DNA of 64,000 nt from Chitinophaga filiformis (GCF_900102545.1 NZ_FNBN01000008.1:190019-254018); one strand, 5' to 3'; counted from the first letter of the stretch, positions 42,589-52,058 are shown. Made by a program: numbers and translations. Notes: generated by a model from the letters alone, not told the origin.

Positions 42589-43062
42589 TTACTGATGATG
42601 ATATTTCTCCCTGTTCAATACGGTATAAGCCCTGTAAAGTTGTTCGGTCATGATAAGTCTGACCAGCTGGTGAGGGAAGGTGAGGGGAGAGAGCGATAAT
42701 TTGAACTGTGCTCTTTCGAGTACGCTGGCATCGAGTCCGAAGGCGCCTCCGATCAGGAAAATGACCTGTCTTGTAGCAGCATTCGCCCTTTGTTGAAGAA
42801 AATCAGCCAGTTGCAGTGTCGTCTGCAGTTTACCATATTCATCAAGGGCAACAAGATAATCCTGCGGCTGGAGCATATCCAGGATCATTTTACCTTCCTG
42901 TTTCTTTAATTCAGGAATGGAGAGACTGGCCGCCTGTTTTACCGTGGGTATCAGTTTCAGCTCAAAATCTACATAATGCTGCAAACGCTTTTGAAAAACA
43001 GCGATGCCATCCTTTATGTAAGGGTCGTTTTCCTTTCCGATACTCCAGAGTTGTATTTTCAC
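42589..43062 (-). CDS. rlmH: 23S rRNA (pseudouridine1915-N3)-methyltransferase
   Basis: 157 residues from a GTG start. SPOUT-class fold with the SAM-binding knot motifs VIFLIGGAFGLD and LSLSPLTFPHQLVRLIMTEQLYRA (read in parts as LSPLTFPHQL and MTEQLYRAY). It methylates the pseudouridine at position 1915 of helix 69 in 23S rRNA. Length and motifs are normal. Confidence 0.95.
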   Translation of the reverse strand: MKIQLWSIGKENDPYIKDGIAVFQKRLQHYVDFELKLIPTVKQAASLSIPELKKQEGKMILDMLQPQDYLVALDEYGKLQTTLQLADFLQQRANAATRQVIFLIGGAFGLDASVLERAQFKLSLSPLTFPHQLVRLIMTEQLYRAYTVLNREKYHHQ

Positions 43063-43160
43063 CTTTAGGCTTATTTTTGATAAATGTCCCGTCCACTAAG
43101 CGGCTGGTAAATGTACGTAACCCGCTGCTTATGAATCAAACAAAAAAAATATTTAAAATA

Positions 43161-43191
43161 TTTGGCGATTACGGAAATATTCATACCTTTG
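43161..43191 (+). promoter_or_regulatory. Promoter of the first tRNA-Arg gene
   Basis: TTTG (43161-43164), 19 bases, TACCTTTG (43184-43191): an exact consensus match, 19 bases before the tRNA. Confidence 0.88.
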
Positions 43192-43210
43192 CAATCCCAA
43201 TCACGGGAAT

Positions 43211-43284
43211 GGCTTCGTAGCTCAACTGAATAGAGCATCTGACTACGGATCAGAAGGTTTCTGGTTTGAATCCAGACGAGGTCA
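43211..43284 (+). tRNA. tRNA-Arg(ACG), copy 1
   Basis: 74 nt. Acceptor GGCTTCG pairs with CGAGGTC (two G-U pairs, 2-71 and 4-69), anticodon stem TCTGA/TCAGA around loop CTACGGA (anticodon ACG), T-stem TCTGG/CCAGA, discriminator A, no encoded CCA. The D arm TAGCTC-AACTGAATA-GAGCA is standard. Confidence 0.95.
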
Positions 43285-43320
43285 CAAAAAAAGCTTCACT
43301 TCATGTGGGGCTTTTTTTTG
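43285..43320 (+). terminator. Terminator of the first tRNA-Arg gene
   Basis: CAAAAAAAGC-tt-CAC / GTG-gg-GCTTTTTTTTG hairpin directly after the tRNA. Confidence 0.85.
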
Positions 43321-43530
43321 CACTGGTTACATTGAATAAAGCATCCAGATCCTGGATCAAGCGCATTCGGGATCAAGTTGAAAACCTGGGGAGCAAAGCT
43401 ACGCCTACCCACTTTAACGAGGAAATAACTCATAGCAGGATAATTCGCGCTTTCGCGCAAAGGAGAATATTTCAGCTGTGCAAACAAAACCCAACGAGAA
43501 AGAGACCCTTGGCAAACGTGAAGACGTTTT

Positions 43531-44070
43531 TTACGTAAGCAGCAATTCCTTCACCGTTTGCTTCTCGGGCAGACTTACCACCGACACTCTGACTTTACCG
43601 CCTGCAGGCAGCGCAGTGGCTTTATAATGCCAATCTACTCCGTTCCAGCCTAAAACTGCCAGCCCGCTCTCTTTAACAACACCGGCAGCGTCTACTACCG
43701 TTACCTCCACTTCTGCTACACGGAACTCATTTTTGGCAGTCACTACAACCTCCTCATTTTCTAATCTGATACTTTGGACCTCAGGACTGCGGTAAGCATC
43801 CTTCACTGCTACATTATAGGCATTTTGTCCTGGCCCTGCCAGCGATGCATAGTAGGCTTTCACCTCCGGATCGGCCAACGCCCGCTGCGCACGTGCCGAA
43901 GCTATGCTCATCTTAAGCCTTGCTTCTAACTGCTTTTGTGTAGGCTTTTTCTTTGAAGGGCCGCGTTTCGTCGCCATAATAATCTGCCCATTCCGTTCGT
44001 AGATCGTGAATTGTTTGCCGAGGGTGCCCCGTACAAGTTTCAGGAGAACATTGTCTGTAACAATGGCCAT
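43531..44070 (-). CDS. Conserved-looking hypothetical protein between the tRNA-Arg copies
   Basis: 179 residues, soluble, no signal peptide. The N-terminal third is basic and glutamine-rich (KRGPSKKKPTQKQLEARL), followed by a helical stretch with ADPEVKAYYASLAG and GQNAYNVAVKDAY, and a beta-rich C-terminal half that looks Ig- or fibronectin-like (EVEVTVVDAAGVV, GWNGVDWHYKATA). I have seen similar unnamed proteins in Bacteroidota but cannot assign a family. It is alone on the minus strand between two tRNA genes, which are common integration targets, so it may be cargo of an old insertion. No integrase is visible. Confidence 0.65.
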   Translation of the reverse strand: MAIVTDNVLLKLVRGTLGKQFTIYERNGQIIMATKRGPSKKKPTQKQLEARLKMSIASARAQRALADPEVKAYYASLAGPGQNAYNVAVKDAYRSPEVQSIRLENEEVVVTAKNEFRVAEVEVTVVDAAGVVKESGLAVLGWNGVDWHYKATALPAGGKVRVSVVSLPEKQTVKELLLT

Positions 44071-44168
44071 GAAAAGGTTTTTTGAGGTTAATAGTTACAA
44101 GTGTACTGTTCGTATACCTCGAATATACCTATTATTTATTAAATGGTCACTAAAATAGTATTAAAAGG

Positions 44169-44357
44169 TTACCTTGATATTACTTCAATATCGTAATGAT
44201 ATATAGATACCCTTTTTATGTCCTTTAAATGTCGTCTTAATACCCTTTTAGTAAGTTCATCGCAAGTCATAGGTAGTACTTCGGTACCGAAGAAAGGAGG
44301 AACCACGCCTGGGAGGTCTTTCATTTTGATATGCGGATTCCGAATTGTTAAAGCCAT
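44169..44357 (-). CDS. Small hypothetical ORF (62 residues), doubtful
   Basis: ATG at 44357; no family recognised (starts MALTIRNPHIKMKDLPG). It may be a fragment or a chance frame. It is the only frame on the minus strand in the 476-base stretch 44071-44546, which otherwise holds AT-rich sequence and the promoter of the second tRNA. Confidence 0.25.
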   Translation of the reverse strand: MALTIRNPHIKMKDLPGVVPPFFGTEVLPMTCDELTKRVLRRHLKDIKRVSIYHYDIEVISR

Positions 44358-44496
44358 TCGGTTCAGGATGGAGATGCGAGGGGAGGGGAAATTAGAATTT
44401 GGTCGTATGAAGATTTTCTTTTTTATGTGTCGTGTTTCTCATGTAAGCAGATCCTTTTAAGGCATTCCATAGGACTCAAAATAGATTGAAAATCTT

Positions 44497-44527
44497 TTTG
44501 GTCATTTCAATTTTTTCTCTACATTTG
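44497..44527 (+). promoter_or_regulatory. Promoter of the second tRNA-Arg gene
   Basis: TTTG (44497-44500), 19 bases, TACATTTG (44520-44527): an exact consensus match. The leader from TTTGCAATCCC up to the tRNA is identical to that of copy 1. Confidence 0.88.
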
Positions 44528-44546
44528 CAATCCCAATCACGGGAAT

Positions 44547-44620
44547 GGCTCCGTAGCTCAACTGAATAGAGCATCTGACTACGGATCAGAAGGTTTCTGG
44601 TTTGAATCCAGACGGAGTCA
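44547..44620 (+). tRNA. tRNA-Arg(ACG), copy 2
   Basis: 74 nt, identical to copy 1 except in the acceptor stem: GGCTCCG pairs with CGGAGTC. Relative to copy 1, pair 5-68 is C-G instead of U-A (both sides changed) and pair 4-69 is U-A instead of U-G. Anticodon ACG, discriminator A, no encoded CCA. Confidence 0.95.
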
Positions 44621-44621
44621 C

Positions 44622-44658
44622 AAAAGGGGATAATTACATACGTAGTTATCCCCTTTTT
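44622..44658 (+). terminator. Terminator of the second tRNA-Arg gene
   Basis: AAAAGGGGATAA / TTATCCCCTTTT, a perfect 12-bp stem with T-run, one base after the tRNA. Confidence 0.9.
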
Positions 44659-44801
44659 ATTTTATGTTGAAACTATCGCCAGGCCTGCATTTCCGTATTT
44701 TATTTCCAATTCACACACACGCCCCAACGTAATAGGAAGCATGCGTTTCGGGTTTCAATGTGAGCAAGCCTGGCTTAGTTTATCGATGCAGGAACATTAT
44801 C

Positions 44802-47800
44802 CTATCGTTTTATCACTGTAACCCCCCGCCGAAATTTCCCACTGGTTCCCGTCACCTTCAAAAAGTACATACCTGGCGGCAGTCCCGACAAATCAATCCT
44901 ATCTCCACTCACTATCGGTGAGACAGTCAACCTAGCCTGTCCATCCATGCCAAACAACTCTGCGGTATATATATCCGTAGTATCCGCCTGGATCATTACT
45001 GTAATAAAATCCACGGTCGGATTAGGGCTAACCTTCACCGCACCGTTCGACGTCGTACCGGCGGGGCCATTGAACAAATAATGATATGCATCAGAGAACG
45101 GACTGACACAGCCGTCCTGGGTAACCTGTACCAGATAGTAACCCTCCGTAACCGGCTTATATGTGGGGGCGACAGCGCCGTTAATAACAGCCCTTGGGCT
45201 GTCTGTGTACCATTGGTTGCCCACGCCTGCGGATGAAACCATACCTGCCGTGGCACTCCAGGAGATGGACGGTTTGTCCGGAATAGGACGAACCGTCACG
45301 AGCAGGGCATCCGATGGTTCCGATGTACTGGTAGCAGTCGTGTAAGTACCCCCGTTGTGCACCATCAGCGACTCATTATTGGCGCCAGGAATGGCTAGCC
45401 CATTTTCATACCATTGATTGGAATAAGGGAGGGAAGACACCAATAGAACGCTGTCTCCCTTACAAAAAGCGGCATCTCCAACTGCCTTTATCGAAGGACG
45501 CTGGCCTCCACTGTTCAATAGCACCGAAAAACCTAAATCGCTGCCATAGCCGCTCATAACAAGGTCCGCCTTTCCATCTCCGTCCATATCCGCTACATTC
45601 AGGACACTTGACCACATCCTTGAAGGATTCCAGAAATTATCGGCAAAGGAGATATTCCCGGGAGTGCTGGTGTTCCTTGCAACCCCGACCGTTAAATCAT
45701 AGGCATTACTTACGACCATATCCGGTTTTCCATCCCCATCAACATCCCCGGCTACACCAGTTTGAATGACCTTTGGAAGTGCAGTCTCGTTTACGTCGAA
45801 TGAAATAGTACTGCCCGTACCTGTATTACGACAGGTAGTCCTAAAACCAAAGTTGGCGCCATCCCCATTAGCGATCAATAGATCGAGCTTTTCATCGCCG
45901 TCCAGATCAGCAACGGAAACGCGGATAGGATCATGCTCATACTCAGGGGTGAAAAGAGGTATTCTTGTAAAGTTGGGCATCCCGACCGAACTGGTGTTTT
46001 CCAGAATTGAAAAAGGATGGCTGGAAAAATAATCACCGCTGTTTACCAAATCGATTTTACCGTCGTTATTAAAGTCGCCACAGGCGGCAATTGCCCCGAA
46101 AGGAAAATCCTGCTGGGGTAAAAAGGATGTTACCCCGATGCTGCTGTTGTTCAGCAGAACGCCGGAAGCGCCCTGTCCCTGAACAAGGATATCCGGCCGA
46201 CCGTCTCCATCCACATCTGCAACGGTCAGGGCAAAGGCATTGTACACCGCTTCGAATTTAACCTCATCTTCAAAACTGATCTGCCCGGGCGTACTCGTAT
46301 TCCGCAGCACGCCGATATAACAGAGGTCATTCACAATATAATCTACTGCAACGATATCCATCCGCCCATCCCCGTCTATATCCGCTGCGGTTATAGGCCC
46401 TACAAAGCTACCGCCGGCATAGGGAGACGTGATATGGTAATGCTGCTCCGGAGCAAATGAGAGATCTCCCGGCGAGCTCGTATTTCTCTTGATTGAAACA
46501 GTACTGCTGAGCGATTCTCCAGCTACATCCATTTTCCCATCTCCGTCAAAATCTGCCAGGGTACTATTCCAGGATTGGTAGTCATCGTTAAAATGCTGCA
46601 TAGACACAAATGTATTGCTGTCGATGGCAACTGTCTTACTATACAGCGGTGTGAAAAATCCCTGGGAAACAGCCTGAAGACCATTACCGGTATTGATGAC
46701 CGTTATCGGACCGAATTGGGCTCCCGCGGGGACAATCACCGTCAGAGAGTTGGCCGAAGCATCACTAACCTGAGCCCTGTAAGCCCCAAAATAAACGACA
46801 TTATTGGCCGCTGTGGTATTAAAATTCAAGCCCTGAACGACAACCGTTGTCCCTGTTGAACCGGACACCGGGCTAAATGAACTGATCACAGGTGGAGGAC
46901 CGGTTATAAATTTGAATCCGTTCAGACTGGCCGACCCGCCGATTGTCCTGACCGTAACCGCACCGGTTGAACCTGCGGCGACCACGGCGCTGATCGAGGT
47001 GGGCGACACCACTGAAAAAGAGCCAGCTGGCAAAGGCCCGAAAGAAACATTCGTGGCGGTCGCCAGATTCTCACCCGTAATTATTACAGTATCTCCATTC
47101 TTTGCTGAAGAAGGTGTAAACGACGAAATAACCGGCGGCAGGATGAAAGTAAATCCTGCTTTTGTTCCGGTGCCATAAAGCGTCGACACTGCTACATCGC
47201 CCGTGGCGCCGCTATCTACAAGGGCTGTGATGCTGGTGGGCGACACGACAGTGAAAGATGCTGCAGGCCGGCCACCAAAACTGACACCGGTGCAGCCAGT
47301 GAAATTATAGCCCGTAATGGATATAGAAGCACTCACAAAACCTATATTGGGAGTGAATGAACTTACGACAGGTGGGCCGGCAAAGACAAAATTATCGGCA
47401 CTATCCGTCCCCACACCGTTAGTAATTGTAATATGCCCCGATACGCCTCCTCCCACAACGGCTGTTATGCTTGTATCACCGTCCACAACAAACGAGGTGC
47501 AAGGCATTCCCCCGAAATCGACCCGGGACGTTCCGGTAAAATTCGATCCTTTGATCGATACGGTTTGTCCCTGGGCGGCCGTAGCCGGAGAGAACGAACT
47601 TATATGAGGATAGGGTATCCGGTTCCTGAAGATAGATATACCGTTGGCAACCATATTGCTTGCTACGATATCGGGTAGATTGTCGCCGTCCAGGTCTCCT
47701 ACCTGCAGGGTGCCAGGAGTATACACATAATAGAAGTAGGGGTTGACAAATGAGATCGTACCGCTGGTAGAATTGTTCTGGTAAAGATAAACGCCGAATT

Positions 47801-49067
47801 GGGTAGCGCTGACCAGGTCAGGTTTCCCGTCGCCGCTGAGATCTCCGATGCTAACGAATCTTGTTGGATAAGGCTGATAAAGATCGATACCATCCGCCAG
47901 CGCAATGCTTCCGGAATTGCCCGTGCTTCGGTACAGGTGAAGCAAACTATTGGTATTGTCGGACACGGCAAGGTCATTTTTACCGTCTCCATCGAGATCG
48001 CCAATGGCAACATTGTCGGGCGCTCCGCTTACACTTGCGTTTTGCATAGTGGCAAACGACAAGCTACCCTGACTACTGGTATTTCGTAGAATGGAAATGG
48101 TCTTACTCAAATCGTTGGCAGTTACCAGATCGGGACGATTGTCTCCGTCGAGGTCCCCGATAGACACGAATTTTGGGCCAACATCCGTCCGTACATCGAT
48201 CGCAGGTGCAAACGAAATCGTCCCGGAGACACTGGTATTCCTTAAAAGCGAAACAGTACCGGCCAAATAGTTGCTGGCGGCCAGATCGGGCCTGCCGTCT
48301 CCGTCCAGATCGCCCACGCTGACGCTGAATGTGCCGTTTCCCGTGGCAAACTGAATACCTGCCGCAAAGGATATCGCTCCGACGCTGCTGGTATTCCTGA
48401 ATACAGAAGCAGTGTAACTTAAGTTATTAGCGACGATGAGCTCAGGTTTTCCATCTCCGTCAAGATCGGCAGCAGTAATGGAATAGGCCCCCGAGTTCGC
48501 GGGCAACGCTAAGTTAAATTTAGCAGCAAAAGCCAGCTTCCCATTTCCACCGCTATTCTGCAATATCGTGACCGAAGAAGCATCGCCGGTATCATAGTTA
48601 GCCGTGGCCACATCCGTACGTCCATCCCCGTTAAAGTCGGCAATCACCACTGAATAGGGTATCGGCCCGGTTGGGATATCGACTGCCGGAGCAAATGAGA
48701 GCGCCGAGAAAACGTTTGCGTGAGAGGGAAAGGTCGCCATGAAAGGCTGTGCCGAAAAGGCGGTAAGGCCATTCGTCACAACAGTGATCGGCTGATAGGT
48801 GGCGCCACCAGGAACGCTAACGGAAAGCTGTGTGCTACTGGCATTCAACACCTGCGCTCTGACCGCACCAAAGCTGACAATATTTTCCGAGGCAACTGAA
48901 CCAAAATTTGAACCCGTGATAGTGACGATTGTTCCGGCAGGACCAGATGCAGGAGAAAAGCTGGCGATAACAGGTTTTTGGGCGCTGGCAAAAGCCAAAA
49001 ACAAGGTACAGGGTATGAGAGTAATGCAATGTTTAACAATGCTACTTACCGCGTTGTAAAAAGTCAT
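44802..49067 (-). CDS. Secreted VCBS/FG-GAP and IPT/TIG repeat protein with T9SS sorting domain
   Basis: 1421 residues. Signal peptide (cleaved after about FASA), then an IPT/TIG domain (PVIASFSPASGPAGTIVTITG, about 31-110), a first set of FG-GAP/VCBS repeats (about 140-490, each with a calcium-binding-like DLDGDGxPD), four further IPT domains in tandem (about 495-850; PHISSFSPA, PVVSSFTPN, PVISSFTPS, PVISSFSPV), a second VCBS set (about 860-1190), an Ig-like region and a type A sorting domain (VKVSPNPTVDFI, LSGLPPGMYFLKVTG). The DxDxDG loops suggest a beta-propeller that binds calcium. Likely an adhesin or surface binding protein. Stand-alone gene. Confidence 0.92.
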   Translation of the reverse strand: MTFYNAVSSIVKHCITLIPCTLFLAFASAQKPVIASFSPASGPAGTIVTITGSNFGSVASENIVSFGAVRAQVLNASSTQLSVSVPGGATYQPITVVTNGLTAFSAQPFMATFPSHANVFSALSFAPAVDIPTGPIPYSVVIADFNGDGRTDVATANYDTGDASSVTILQNSGGNGKLAFAAKFNLALPANSGAYSITAADLDGDGKPELIVANNLSYTASVFRNTSSVGAISFAAGIQFATGNGTFSVSVGDLDGDGRPDLAASNYLAGTVSLLRNTSVSGTISFAPAIDVRTDVGPKFVSIGDLDGDNRPDLVTANDLSKTISILRNTSSQGSLSFATMQNASVSGAPDNVAIGDLDGDGKNDLAVSDNTNSLLHLYRSTGNSGSIALADGIDLYQPYPTRFVSIGDLSGDGKPDLVSATQFGVYLYQNNSTSGTISFVNPYFYYVYTPGTLQVGDLDGDNLPDIVASNMVANGISIFRNRIPYPHISSFSPATAAQGQTVSIKGSNFTGTSRVDFGGMPCTSFVVDGDTSITAVVGGGVSGHITITNGVGTDSADNFVFAGPPVVSSFTPNIGFVSASISITGYNFTGCTGVSFGGRPAASFTVVSPTSITALVDSGATGDVAVSTLYGTGTKAGFTFILPPVISSFTPSSAKNGDTVIITGENLATATNVSFGPLPAGSFSVVSPTSISAVVAAGSTGAVTVRTIGGSASLNGFKFITGPPPVISSFSPVSGSTGTTVVVQGLNFNTTAANNVVYFGAYRAQVSDASANSLTVIVPAGAQFGPITVINTGNGLQAVSQGFFTPLYSKTVAIDSNTFVSMQHFNDDYQSWNSTLADFDGDGKMDVAGESLSSTVSIKRNTSSPGDLSFAPEQHYHITSPYAGGSFVGPITAADIDGDGRMDIVAVDYIVNDLCYIGVLRNTSTPGQISFEDEVKFEAVYNAFALTVADVDGDGRPDILVQGQGASGVLLNNSSIGVTSFLPQQDFPFGAIAACGDFNNDGKIDLVNSGDYFSSHPFSILENTSSVGMPNFTRIPLFTPEYEHDPIRVSVADLDGDEKLDLLIANGDGANFGFRTTCRNTGTGSTISFDVNETALPKVIQTGVAGDVDGDGKPDMVVSNAYDLTVGVARNTSTPGNISFADNFWNPSRMWSSVLNVADMDGDGKADLVMSGYGSDLGFSVLLNSGGQRPSIKAVGDAAFCKGDSVLLVSSLPYSNQWYENGLAIPGANNESLMVHNGGTYTTATSTSEPSDALLVTVRPIPDKPSISWSATAGMVSSAGVGNQWYTDSPRAVINGAVAPTYKPVTEGYYLVQVTQDGCVSPFSDAYHYLFNGPAGTTSNGAVKVSPNPTVDFITVMIQADTTDIYTAELFGMDGQARLTVSPIVSGDRIDLSGLPPGMYFLKVTGTSGKFRRGVTVIKR

Positions 49068-49133
49068 AGGGCGGGTTGGGATTTTAGCGGAATATACAAT
49101 TTTCCTTAGAAGCTTGGCTCAGAAATTAATTAG

Positions 49134-49141
49134 CAAACCTA
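49134..49141 (-). promoter_or_regulatory. Possible -7 element for the VCBS gene
   Basis: Reads TAGGTTTG on the minus strand, 67 bases before the ATG at 49067. No TTTG at 19-base spacing, so a half match. Confidence 0.4.
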
Positions 49142-49258
49142 TGTATTTCTTTTACTTTCGCTTTTTGCAAAAGCTGTAGGGTATCTATATGCACCGTACA
49201 ATGGTGGCTAAAGCATAGTGTCTCCGAATAGCTATCATCAACGGGGGCGTATTTCCAT

Positions 49259-50959
49259 CTAAAACCCTACTTCCGCCTGAAAGCTAACCTTCTCTTTTTT
49301 CTCGGGATGTAGAAACTCGATATCAGCAGCATGCAGATACATCCTCTCTGCCGCCGTTCCATACAGATCATCCCCAACAATTGGTGCATTCAGCCCAAGT
49401 TCATGCGCTGAGTGCATACGCAACTGATGCGTTCTCCCTGTCAGCGGCCAGAAATCAACCCTGGTCATCGATTCATATCTCTTCACTACTTTCCACTTCG
49501 TAATGCTTTTCTTCCCCGTTGTAAAGCAAACCAGCTGCCTTGGCCGGTTAAACACATCAGCGCTGAGTGGAAGATTGATCTCGCCTTCCGACTGATCAAT
49601 TACTTTTGATAACAGAGCTGTATAACGTTTGCTGACGGTACGCTTCAAAAATTGCTGTTGAATATACCTGTGCGCCTCCGGCGTTTTGGCAACCACCAGC
49701 AATCCTGAAGTGTCCATATCCAGCCGGTGAACAATAAGCGGCTCAGTACCGCCCAATACGTCTTTTAACCTGGTATAGACTGAATCCCGGACATTCACGC
49801 CCGGAACAGAACGTAATCCGGATGGTTTGTTGACTACCACCAGACAGTCATCTTCGTACACTATTTCAAGCCCGCTGTCTTGTTTCGGGGCATATAAAAG
49901 CGGATTTTCATCCACCGCCATTCCTTCAAGCATATGCTCCAGGATAGGCTTGCATTTACCCGTACACGCCGGATAGAAATGCTTATGTTGCCTGATCTCG
50001 GATTTAGGTGCAGCACCCCACCAGAATTCGCCCATGGCAATAGGTTGATAGCCATGGGCAAATGCAAATTGTAACAGTTTGGGAATAGCACATTCACCCG
50101 CGGCGGAGGGTGGTTTGCCAAAAGGAGTCTGCCTGAAAATTTCGTATAAGCTCTTACTTTTACCGTCTTTGTTCAAAAACACATATTGATCGAAAAGCTG
50201 TTGCTGCAAGGCAGCTGATCTTTCCTTACGCTCATTTTTTAAGGCTTCAATACGGGCCTCAAACTGAGCCAGGCTTGTCTGCTTTTCTACCAGCAGCCGT
50301 TCCCACTTATTAGTAAGCGTTTTAAGCTGATGCTTATCATACAAGCTCTGTTTAACAAGTTCTGCTTCCGCAACAGCATATTCCTGCTCATTCAGGCTGC
50401 TCTTCAGTTGTTCGCGAAGCCGCTTCCTGTGGTCTTTATTGCGCTTCAATTGTTGTCTGAATGCTGCAATTTCCTGCCGGGATTCAGCGGAAAGCTGCTC
50501 AATGTCCTGACTCAGACATTGATAGCTTTCATTGGAGGAGATCTCACTCACCTGAGCATTGATGCTGTTGATGATCTCTACCTCTTTAAGAAAGAAACTA
50601 TTTTCAACCAGCATATCGAAGACAGGCGGCACGAATTTCGGATGATCATTTGAGCCTGCCAGTTTTCCCGAAAAGGCGGAGAGATAACCCAGTTTTCCTT
50701 GAGCACAACGTACTACCAGCACGCCAAACATTTTCCCAATGGCCATCCCGCCCTGGTCGGCATCCAGGCCAAAATTGTGCTCAAGGTCAGTTTGAGTTTC
50801 CAGGTATTGTTGCAGCTCAGCAGCTGCCATTCTTGTTAAAGGATGTGGCTCGTAATAAAATGGAAAAGTAAACCGCTCAGGTAATGCTATCTGCTGTATC
50901 GATTCCTCCAAAAAATAAGACACCTTACTTCCACTATTGTCTCCCAAGGGCGTTGGCAT
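49259..50959 (-). CDS. Long RluA-family pseudouridine synthase with N-terminal coiled-coil extension
   Basis: 566 residues from the ATG at 50959; a TTG at 51031 would add 24 residues. The C-terminal 220 are an RluA-type synthase with catalytic Asp414 in HRLDMDTSGL and the SGLRSVPG and GRTHQLRMHSAHEL motifs. The N-terminal half has an extra domain (about 1-140) and a long coiled coil (about 140-270), then a conserved segment with ACTGKCKPIL. Such long forms are widespread in Bacteroidota; the RNA target is not certain (RluA homologues modify 23S rRNA or tRNA). The gene follows the alpha/beta-hydrolase lipoprotein gene, same strand. Confidence 0.88.
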   Translation of the reverse strand: MPTPLGDNSGSKVSYFLEESIQQIALPERFTFPFYYEPHPLTRMAAAELQQYLETQTDLEHNFGLDADQGGMAIGKMFGVLVVRCAQGKLGYLSAFSGKLAGSNDHPKFVPPVFDMLVENSFFLKEVEIINSINAQVSEISSNESYQCLSQDIEQLSAESRQEIAAFRQQLKRNKDHRKRLREQLKSSLNEQEYAVAEAELVKQSLYDKHQLKTLTNKWERLLVEKQTSLAQFEARIEALKNERKERSAALQQQLFDQYVFLNKDGKSKSLYEIFRQTPFGKPPSAAGECAIPKLLQFAFAHGYQPIAMGEFWWGAAPKSEIRQHKHFYPACTGKCKPILEHMLEGMAVDENPLLYAPKQDSGLEIVYEDDCLVVVNKPSGLRSVPGVNVRDSVYTRLKDVLGGTEPLIVHRLDMDTSGLLVVAKTPEAHRYIQQQFLKRTVSKRYTALLSKVIDQSEGEINLPLSADVFNRPRQLVCFTTGKKSITKWKVVKRYESMTRVDFWPLTGRTHQLRMHSAHELGLNAPIVGDDLYGTAAERMYLHAADIEFLHPEKKEKVSFQAEVGF

Positions 50960-50970
50960 TATTTCGGGCG

Positions 50971-50978
50971 CAAAGTTA
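50971..50978 (-). promoter_or_regulatory. Possible -7 element for the RluA-type gene
   Basis: Reads TAACTTTG on the minus strand, ending 11 bases before the ATG at 50959. If used, the leader is only a few bases, and it would support the ATG at 50959 rather than the TTG at 51031, which lies upstream of it. The -33 half is not recognisable. Confidence 0.4.
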
Positions 50979-51043
50979 CCATTTCCGCTGGAAAAGATGT
51001 AAGAAAATAGGCTCCTTTTCCCCTTTTCCAATGAGTAAAATTT

Positions 51044-52024
51044 CTATTTTGACAGGAAGAAATCCATCAGATCTTTTTGAACCTGGGCGGTGTTTTCCTG
51101 TACCACCCAATGCCCGGAGCCTTTGATATTGGAACCTTGTACATGCTCTGCAACCAATTTGCAATGATCTACCAGGAAGCCAGCGCCGAAATATTCGCCA
51201 CCCATAGCCAGCAATGGCATTTTCAGTTTGGTCTTCATAAATACCTTATTGTCCTTTGCGTCCTGGTCAAAGGCGCCGAACCAATGAAAGGCACCCGTTG
51301 TTCCACCTTTTACTGCATACGCCCTTACAAATTCATTGGTTTCCTCAGTCGTGAACGCATCTTTTACGTGACCGACTACCGGCCAGAAGTTGGTAAGAAA
51401 TAAACGCTCTCTTCCCGCCACTAATTCGCCGGAAGCCGGAAAGGAAAAGAAACCAAACCACCAGGCAGCACCTTTCACCTGACTCCAGACAGGCTCAACG
51501 CCGGGAAGCAATGCATCCATCAATGCCAGTTTGTTTACTTCGTTTGAAAACTGCGCTGCATAAGCGTAGGCCACCATCAGCCCAATGTCGTGTCCGGCCA
51601 GGTTAATGTGGTCGTAACCCAGCTGCTTTACCACCCCGTGGATGTAGGCCGCCATCGTTTTTTTATCGTAACCACTGTCAGGTTTGCCCGATTCACCCAG
51701 GCCCGGAAGATCAGGTGCTATTACGGTAAAATGTTTGGAGAACTCGGGCAACAGCCGGTTCCACATATACCAGTTCTGTCCAAAGCCATGCAATAGAACA
51801 AGCGGTTCACCCGATCCGCCGATCACATAGTGAATATCAATGCCGTTTACTTTCGCATAAGCATGTTTGAAATTGGCTGGTGGAGCAGCCGGCTGAATAG
51901 TTGAACTATCTTTGGTGCGTTCTGTCGTAGTGAAGGCCGCTGTTTTTGTTTCCTGGGGTGCATTGTTGCAGGCTGCCAGTAAACAGGTGGCAGTAAGAAG
52001 CGCAGGTATCAATTTTTTCATCAT
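51044..52024 (-). CDS. Epoxide-hydrolase-like alpha/beta hydrolase, lipoprotein
   Basis: 326 residues from the double ATG at 52024/52021; the frame upstream overlaps the previous gene. Lipobox LLAAC (Cys19). The oxyanion motif HGFGQNW precedes the nucleophile elbow GHDIG, with Asp146 rather than Ser, as in epoxide hydrolases and haloalkane dehalogenases. PGLGESGKP and the C-terminal catalytic His (GSGHWVVQE) fit that family. Probably exported and anchored. Starts 34 bases after the second hydrolase and ends upstream of the RluA-type gene. Confidence 0.87.
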   Translation of the reverse strand: MMKKLIPALLTATCLLAACNNAPQETKTAAFTTTERTKDSSTIQPAAPPANFKHAYAKVNGIDIHYVIGGSGEPLVLLHGFGQNWYMWNRLLPEFSKHFTVIAPDLPGLGESGKPDSGYDKKTMAAYIHGVVKQLGYDHINLAGHDIGLMVAYAYAAQFSNEVNKLALMDALLPGVEPVWSQVKGAAWWFGFFSFPASGELVAGRERLFLTNFWPVVGHVKDAFTTEETNEFVRAYAVKGGTTGAFHWFGAFDQDAKDNKVFMKTKLKMPLLAMGGEYFGAGFLVDHCKLVAEHVQGSNIKGSGHWVVQENTAQVQKDLMDFFLSK

Positions 52025-52058
52025 AATAATTGCTTTGAATGTTGGGTAAAATGTATGA

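Noticed and set aside
43321-43530. Possible integrase remnant next to the first tRNA-Arg
   Set aside because: No frame shows integrase motifs; only a frame running out of the tRNA itself.
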